From Candidatus Raymondbacteria bacterium RIFOXYA2_FULL_49_16 (lineage in GTDB: Bacteria; Fibrobacterota; OXYB2-FULL-49-7; XYB2-FULL-49-35), in NCBI GenBank assembly GCA_001789205.1, contig MFYT01000022.1, positions 1 to 14,080 on the forward strand: a stretch of DNA of 14,080 bases, written 5' to 3'. The notes below the pieces were generated by a model. That model was not told the DNA's origin. It worked only from the letters and a program-made list of their open reading frames with translations, and did no database searches. A program made the translations under genes and the position numbers. This document shows positions 14,054 to 14,080 of this stretch, in pieces. Numbering within the stretch: the stretch's first letter is position 1; every line of letters begins with the position of its first letter.

Positions 14054-14080
14054 TTGAGCATCATCATTTTCTTGGTTTGC
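14050..14080 (-). CDS. Partial CDS: last codons of a further protein with the same kind of C-terminal tail
   Basis: Read leftward from the window edge, the last nine codons before the stop (14052-14050) give QTKKMMMLK. This closely matches the QQRKMIMVK ends of the two VWA proteins, the usual K-M-hydrophobic-K finish of FlgD-Ig/T9SS-type sorting domains. The same orientation and a palindromic repeat just downstream suggest another member of the array. Only nine residues are visible, so whether it has a VWA domain is unknown. Confidence 0.6.
   Translation of the reverse strand, partial: QTKKMMMLK

Overview
The window looks like chromosomal DNA from a Gram-negative bacterium of the FCB group or a related lineage. 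Fibrobacterota (Chitinivibrio/Chitinispirillum-like) is my best guess. The reason is the pair of large secreted proteins ending in an 'NPFNP...YxxxWDGxDxxGxxVxSGxxxxRMxxG...QQRKMIMVK' domain, the FlgD-Ig/type IX-like sorting tail common in those groups. No gene here fixes the phylum, so this is inference.

Left part (1-6654): ispG (isoprenoid synthesis) reads leftward. Across a 62-bp AT-rich divergent gap, a compact rightward cluster begins: purD and purE (purine synthesis), tsaC/ywlC (tRNA t6A modification), a YwlE-type protein-arginine phosphatase, a DUF3108 exported protein, a HAD hydrolase and serC (serine synthesis). purE/tsaC and tsaC/ywlE each overlap by 11 bp, so translation is probably coupled. 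The tsaC-ywlE pairing recalls the Bacillus subtilis ywlC-ywlE locus. PurE carries an Ala where class I enzymes have the second active-site His.

Middle (6655-8100): a long bidirectional hairpin terminator closes the rightward cluster. A second terminator serves a leftward Gfo/Idh/MocA oxidoreductase, whose upstream region carries an operator-like inverted repeat.

Right part (8101-14080) is an accessory block: a leftward tandem array of paralogous secreted von Willebrand factor A (VWA) proteins. They are 1166 aa and 658 aa long, and the last codons of a probable further member with the same tail lie at the right edge. The two full copies share the VWA and following regions and the C-terminal sorting domain, but the larger has about 500 extra residues between them and has lost the first MIDAS serine. 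The last coding bases plus about 145 bp of downstream non-coding DNA are also shared.

A palindromic repeat family, gtacgggcgtcattc-N23-gaatgacgcc, lies just past the stop codon of ispG, of both VWA genes and of the edge gene. Each full copy has exactly 23 nt between its arms. This repeat, tied to gene 3' ends and to the VWA array, is the most unusual feature of the window.

I saw no tRNA, rRNA, CRISPR array or transposase.
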